A stretch of DNA of 7,521 nucleotides from DATAQC01 sp038232455. GTDB lineage: Bacteria; Actinomycetota; Acidimicrobiia; Acidimicrobiales; AC-14. The stretch is from NCBI GenBank assembly GCA_038232455.1, contig JBBSHU010000129.1:1-7521 (forward strand), read 5' to 3'. The position numbers were made by a program, and so were the translations under genes. This document shows, piece by piece, positions 5,308 to 7,521 of this stretch. Below the pieces are notes generated by a model that saw only the letters and a list, made by a program, of their open reading frames with translations, had not been told where the DNA came from and did no database searches. Positions within the stretch are counted from its first letter, which is position 1; each line of letters starts with the position of its first letter.

Positions 5308-6210
5308 TCAGGCGAGCTTCTCGCGCTGCACCAGGTCGGCGAGGAAGGAGCGGAACCGGGGTCCGAGATCGTCGCGGTCGATGGCCAACTCGACGGTGGC
5401 TCGCAGGTAGTCGAGCTTGTCGCCGACATCGAAGCGGCCCTTCTCGAACACGTGCCCGTAGATCGACTGCTCGTTCAGTAGCATGCCCATGGCGTCGGTG
5501 AGCTGGATCTCGCCGCCGGCTCCGGGAGGCACCTGGTCGAGGACGTCGAAGATCTCCGGGGTGAGCACGTAACGACCCATCACCGCCAGGTTGGACGGAG
5601 CCACCTCGGGCGCCGGCTTCTCCACGATGTCGAGCACCCGCACCAGGTTCGCCTCGAGGCTCTCCGAGCGCACACATCCGTAGGAGGAGATGTTGGCGAT
5701 GGGAAACTCCTTGAGGGCCACGACCGAGCGGGCAAAGCGGTCGAACACACCGAGCATGTCGCTCAGCACGGAGGAGTCGGCCGTCATGATGTCGTCGCCC
5801 AACAGGACGGCGAAAGGCTCGCCACTCACGTGCTCGCGGGCAACCGACACGGCATGACCGAGGCCCCGGGGTTCTCCCTGGCGGACGTAGTGGATGTCGG
5901 CCATGTCGGCGATCTCGCGCATCTCTTTCAGCAGCTCGAACTTCCCGGCCGCTTCCAGGTAGTGCTCCAGTTCGAACGACCGGTCGAAATGGTCCTCGAG
6001 TGACCGCTTGCCCCGTCCGGTGATGATCAGGATGTCGCGGATACCAGCCCGCACCGCCTCCTCCACCACGTACTGGATGGCCGGCTTGTCGACGACGGGC
6101 AGCATCTCCTTGGGCTGGGCCTTGGTGGCGGGAAGGAACCGCGTGCCGAGCCCGGCGGCGGGGATGACGGCCTTGCGCACCTTCTGGGGACTCCCCTTGA
6201 CGGCGGACAC
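5308..6210 (-). CDS. galU: UTP-glucose-1-phosphate uridylyltransferase GalU
   Basis: Makes UDP-glucose from UTP and glucose 1-phosphate, supplying cell-envelope and polysaccharide synthesis. The protein has 300 residues from the GTG at 6210, the usual family size. That start has AGGA five bases upstream and lies seven bases after the stop of the cyclase gene; upstream in-frame codons overlap that gene. The nucleotide-binding signature is AVIPAAGLGTRFLPATK with QPKEMLPVVDKP (about 14-43). Then come GEPRGLGHAVSVA, LLGDDIM, VEKPAPE, VMGRYVLTPEIF, GAGGEIQLTDAM and the FEKGRFDVGDKLDYLRA substrate-binding end. No domain is missing. It is the first biosynthetic gene of the cluster, and its closeness to the cyclase gene suggests cotranscription and perhaps coupled translation. 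Confidence 0.97.
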   Translation of the reverse strand: MSAVKGSPQKVRKAVIPAAGLGTRFLPATKAQPKEMLPVVDKPAIQYVVEEAVRAGIRDILIITGRGKRSLEDHFDRSFELEHYLEAAGKFELLKEMREIADMADIHYVRQGEPRGLGHAVSVAREHVSGEPFAVLLGDDIMTADSSVLSDMLGVFDRFARSVVALKEFPIANISSYGCVRSESLEANLVRVLDIVEKPAPEVAPSNLAVMGRYVLTPEIFDVLDQVPPGAGGEIQLTDAMGMLLNEQSIYGHVFEKGRFDVGDKLDYLRATVELAIDRDDLGPRFRSFLADLVQREKLA

Positions 6211-6217
6211 GAACGTC

Positions 6218-7402
6218 CTATTCCCCCACCTTGGCGTGGTCGACGCGGTTGCCACCCAACCGCTTCGACCGGTACAGGGCCCTGTCGGCCGCCGCCTTCA
6301 GCTCCTTTTCGGACGTGCCGTGCTCGGGAAAGGACGCAACGCCGAGCGACATGGTGATCGCCAGGTCGATACCTTCGCCCCGGAAGGGCTCGTCACCGAC
6401 CGAGGCCCGCACCTTCTCGGCCAGGCGCAGGGCCCCGCCAAGGCCGGTGCGGGGCAGGATCAGGGCGAACTCGTCGCCGCCGCCGCTCAGTCGCGACACG
6501 ACGTCGACCTCCCGGGTCGACATCACGAGCCGGCGGGACAGCTCGACCAGCACGCTGTTGCCCATCTGGTGGCCGTGGGTGTCGTTGACGGCCTTGAAGT
6601 TGTCGAGGTCGCAGAGCACGAGGGAAAAGTAGTCGTCGGGGAAGCGCACAGCGCGCGACAGCTCCTCGCCCAGGCGGAGCTCGAACTGGCGAGAGTTCCA
6701 CAGCCCTGTCAGCCCGTCGGTGATCGACAGGCGCCTGGCCTCGTCGTAGAGGAAGCTGTTGTCGATGGCCGTCTCCGCCGGCCGGACGAGGGACTGCAGG
6801 GTCTCCACGTCGGCCGACGCGAAGGGCACGCCGCCCGCCCGGCCGTAGAGGGCCAGGACGCCGAAGGGATGACCTTTGGACCCCACCGGCATGGCCAACG
6901 CGGTGACGCTACCCACGGCGGGTTCCGACGGCGAAGGTCGAGGCGCCTCGTGGCCGGGCCAGACGACCACCTGGCCGCAGGCGGCGGCCGTCCCCGCCAC
7001 GCCCTCCGCCCCCACGAGGTCAGCGGGCTCGTCGTCGACCTCGCCGAAGGTGGCCAGCGATCTGAGGCGGTCGCTGCCGGCCACCACCGTGTAGAAGATC
7101 CCGGCCGAGGCGCCGAGGTAGAGCCCGGAGGTCTCGAGCACGGCGCTGACCATGGCGGGGCGGTCGTGGGTGGCCTTGAGGGCGTCGACCAGGCGGGTCA
7201 GGACCCGGCGAAACTCGAAACCGCGTTGCTCGAGCGCAGCCAGCCGGCGCTCAACAGCGCGCAGATGGTCCTCGACCCGGCGCAGCCGTGCGAGAGGATC
7301 CTCGGGATCGAAAGCGTCGCTGATGACCCCATGGTAGGGACTCGGACCCCGGCGGGTACGGACGATCCTGAAATAGCCCACGGCTGAGGTGTGAATAACC
7401 AC
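6218..7402 (-). CDS. Diguanylate cyclase with coiled coil, GAF and GGDEF domains
   Basis: Predicted to make cyclic di-GMP from two GTP. The protein has 394 residues from a GTG at 7402 (AGGT six bases upstream); a GTG at 7381 is possible. No membrane segment is seen, so it should be cytoplasmic. Order: a short basic N-terminus, a charged coiled coil (about 33-62), a GAF-type sensor domain (about 65-215) and a GGDEF domain (about 225-390). The latter has ITDGLTGLWNSRQF, the metal and substrate segment CDLDNFKAVNDTHGH (264-278) and GGDEF at 308-312. Two oddities are visible. The I-site REVD (297-300) lies seven residues from GGDEF instead of the usual five, from an extra Ser-Gly (306-307). The usual G-D after the GH motif is G281-N282. 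Activity and product inhibition may therefore be altered. The GAF ligand cannot be told. It lies seven bases ahead of galU. Confidence 0.93.
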   Translation of the reverse strand: MVIHTSAVGYFRIVRTRRGPSPYHGVISDAFDPEDPLARLRRVEDHLRAVERRLAALEQRGFEFRRVLTRLVDALKATHDRPAMVSAVLETSGLYLGASAGIFYTVVAGSDRLRSLATFGEVDDEPADLVGAEGVAGTAAACGQVVVWPGHEAPRPSPSEPAVGSVTALAMPVGSKGHPFGVLALYGRAGGVPFASADVETLQSLVRPAETAIDNSFLYDEARRLSITDGLTGLWNSRQFELRLGEELSRAVRFPDDYFSLVLCDLDNFKAVNDTHGHQMGNSVLVELSRRLVMSTREVDVVSRLSGGGDEFALILPRTGLGGALRLAEKVRASVGDEPFRGEGIDLAITMSLGVASFPEHGTSEKELKAAADRALYRSKRLGGNRVDHAKVGE

Positions 7403-7470
7403 TTGCGACCTGGAGACGGGCGCGGCGGAACGATTGTGGTCGGGGCGGAGCCCCGAAGTGCCGTCTCTGG
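7403..7470. other. Spacer with nested inverted repeats
   Basis: CGGGGC (7441-7446) and GCCCCG (7450-7455) form a perfect stem with a three-base loop. Around it GAGACGG (7413-7419) and CCGTCTC (7461-7467) form a second perfect inverted repeat. On the minus strand the structure lies right after the stop of the partial gene to the right and before the cyclase start, so it may be that gene's terminator. No T run follows. The outer repeat could instead be an operator or part of a mobile-element end. No convincing promoter for the cyclase is seen here. Confidence 0.4.
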
Positions 7471-7521
7471 TCAGGCTGCGGGTTCGAGGGTGACGCGGTG
7501 GCCCATGGCTTCGAGCTGGGC
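7471..7521 (-). CDS. C-terminal end of an unidentified protein, cut by the window edge
   Basis: The minus frame is open from the window edge to a TGA at 7471-7473 and gives 16 residues, AQLEAMGHRVTLEPAA. The codons are strongly GC-biased at the third position and the stop is followed by a hairpin, so this looks like a real gene end. Tails of the form G-[hydrophobic]-x-V-T-L-x-P-A are seen in some transposases, but 16 residues are too few to assign a family. Confidence 0.4.
   Translation of the reverse strand, partial: AQLEAMGHRVTLEPAA

Noticed and set aside
4077..5501. Plus-strand open frame of 474 codons
   Set aside because: It is antisense to glp and the end of galU, with no recognisable motif and a composition dominated by Gly, His and Arg.
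6008..7387. Plus-strand open frame of 459 codons
   Set aside because: It is a mirror of the cyclase and the start of galU; both have complete family motifs on the minus strand.
1..7521. CRISPR array, ribosomal RNA or toxin-antitoxin pair
   Set aside because: No regularly spaced repeats, no rRNA-like segments and no small gene pair with recognisable features were seen.

Overview
The window is very GC-rich and reads as an actinobacterial chromosome segment. The best guess is a deep lineage such as Acidimicrobiia, inferred from GTG starts, very high third-position GC and the gene content; no single marker proves it. Seven intact genes and one tRNA lie on the minus strand. A short mosaic of broken genes fills the left end.

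Reading along the minus strand from the right edge, the layout is as follows. The last 16 codons of an unidentified gene are followed by a hairpin-containing spacer (7403-7470). Then comes a tight run of five genes that all appear to start with GTG: a GAF-GGDEF diguanylate cyclase, galU (UTP-glucose-1-phosphate uridylyltransferase), glp/moeA (gephyrin-like molybdotransferase), moaA and moaC. Gaps within this run are about 7 to 46 bases. After a 148-base spacer with a plausible promoter comes glpR, encoding the membrane receptor for Glp. It is followed by a translin-family gene whose stop codon lies inside the next gene, tRNA-Ala(CGC).

MoaA and MoaC together turn GTP into cyclic pyranopterin monophosphate, and MoeA/Glp inserts molybdenum at the end of the same pathway. 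In Corynebacteriales, galU, glp and glpR sit close together, and Glp with GlpR has been reported to take part in cell division and polar growth. Here the two cofactor genes moaA and moaC stand between glp and glpR. The cluster therefore joins cofactor synthesis, a divisome-linked moonlighting pair, UDP-glucose supply for the envelope and a c-di-GMP enzyme.

The left end (1-912) is accessory DNA. A tyrosine integrase remnant, broken by two single-base losses and lacking its N-terminal half, ends 14 bases from the 3' end of tRNA-Ala. This is the classic scar of an element integrated at a tRNA gene. Two further gene fragments, one broken and one followed by a strong hairpin, lie beside it. The seven housekeeping genes show no frame breaks, so the damage at the left end is more likely real decay than poor sequence.

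The most interesting points are the overlap between a translin-family gene and a tRNA gene, the mixed Glp/GlpR-Moco operon, and an unusual two-residue insertion between the I-site and the GGDEF motif of the cyclase.
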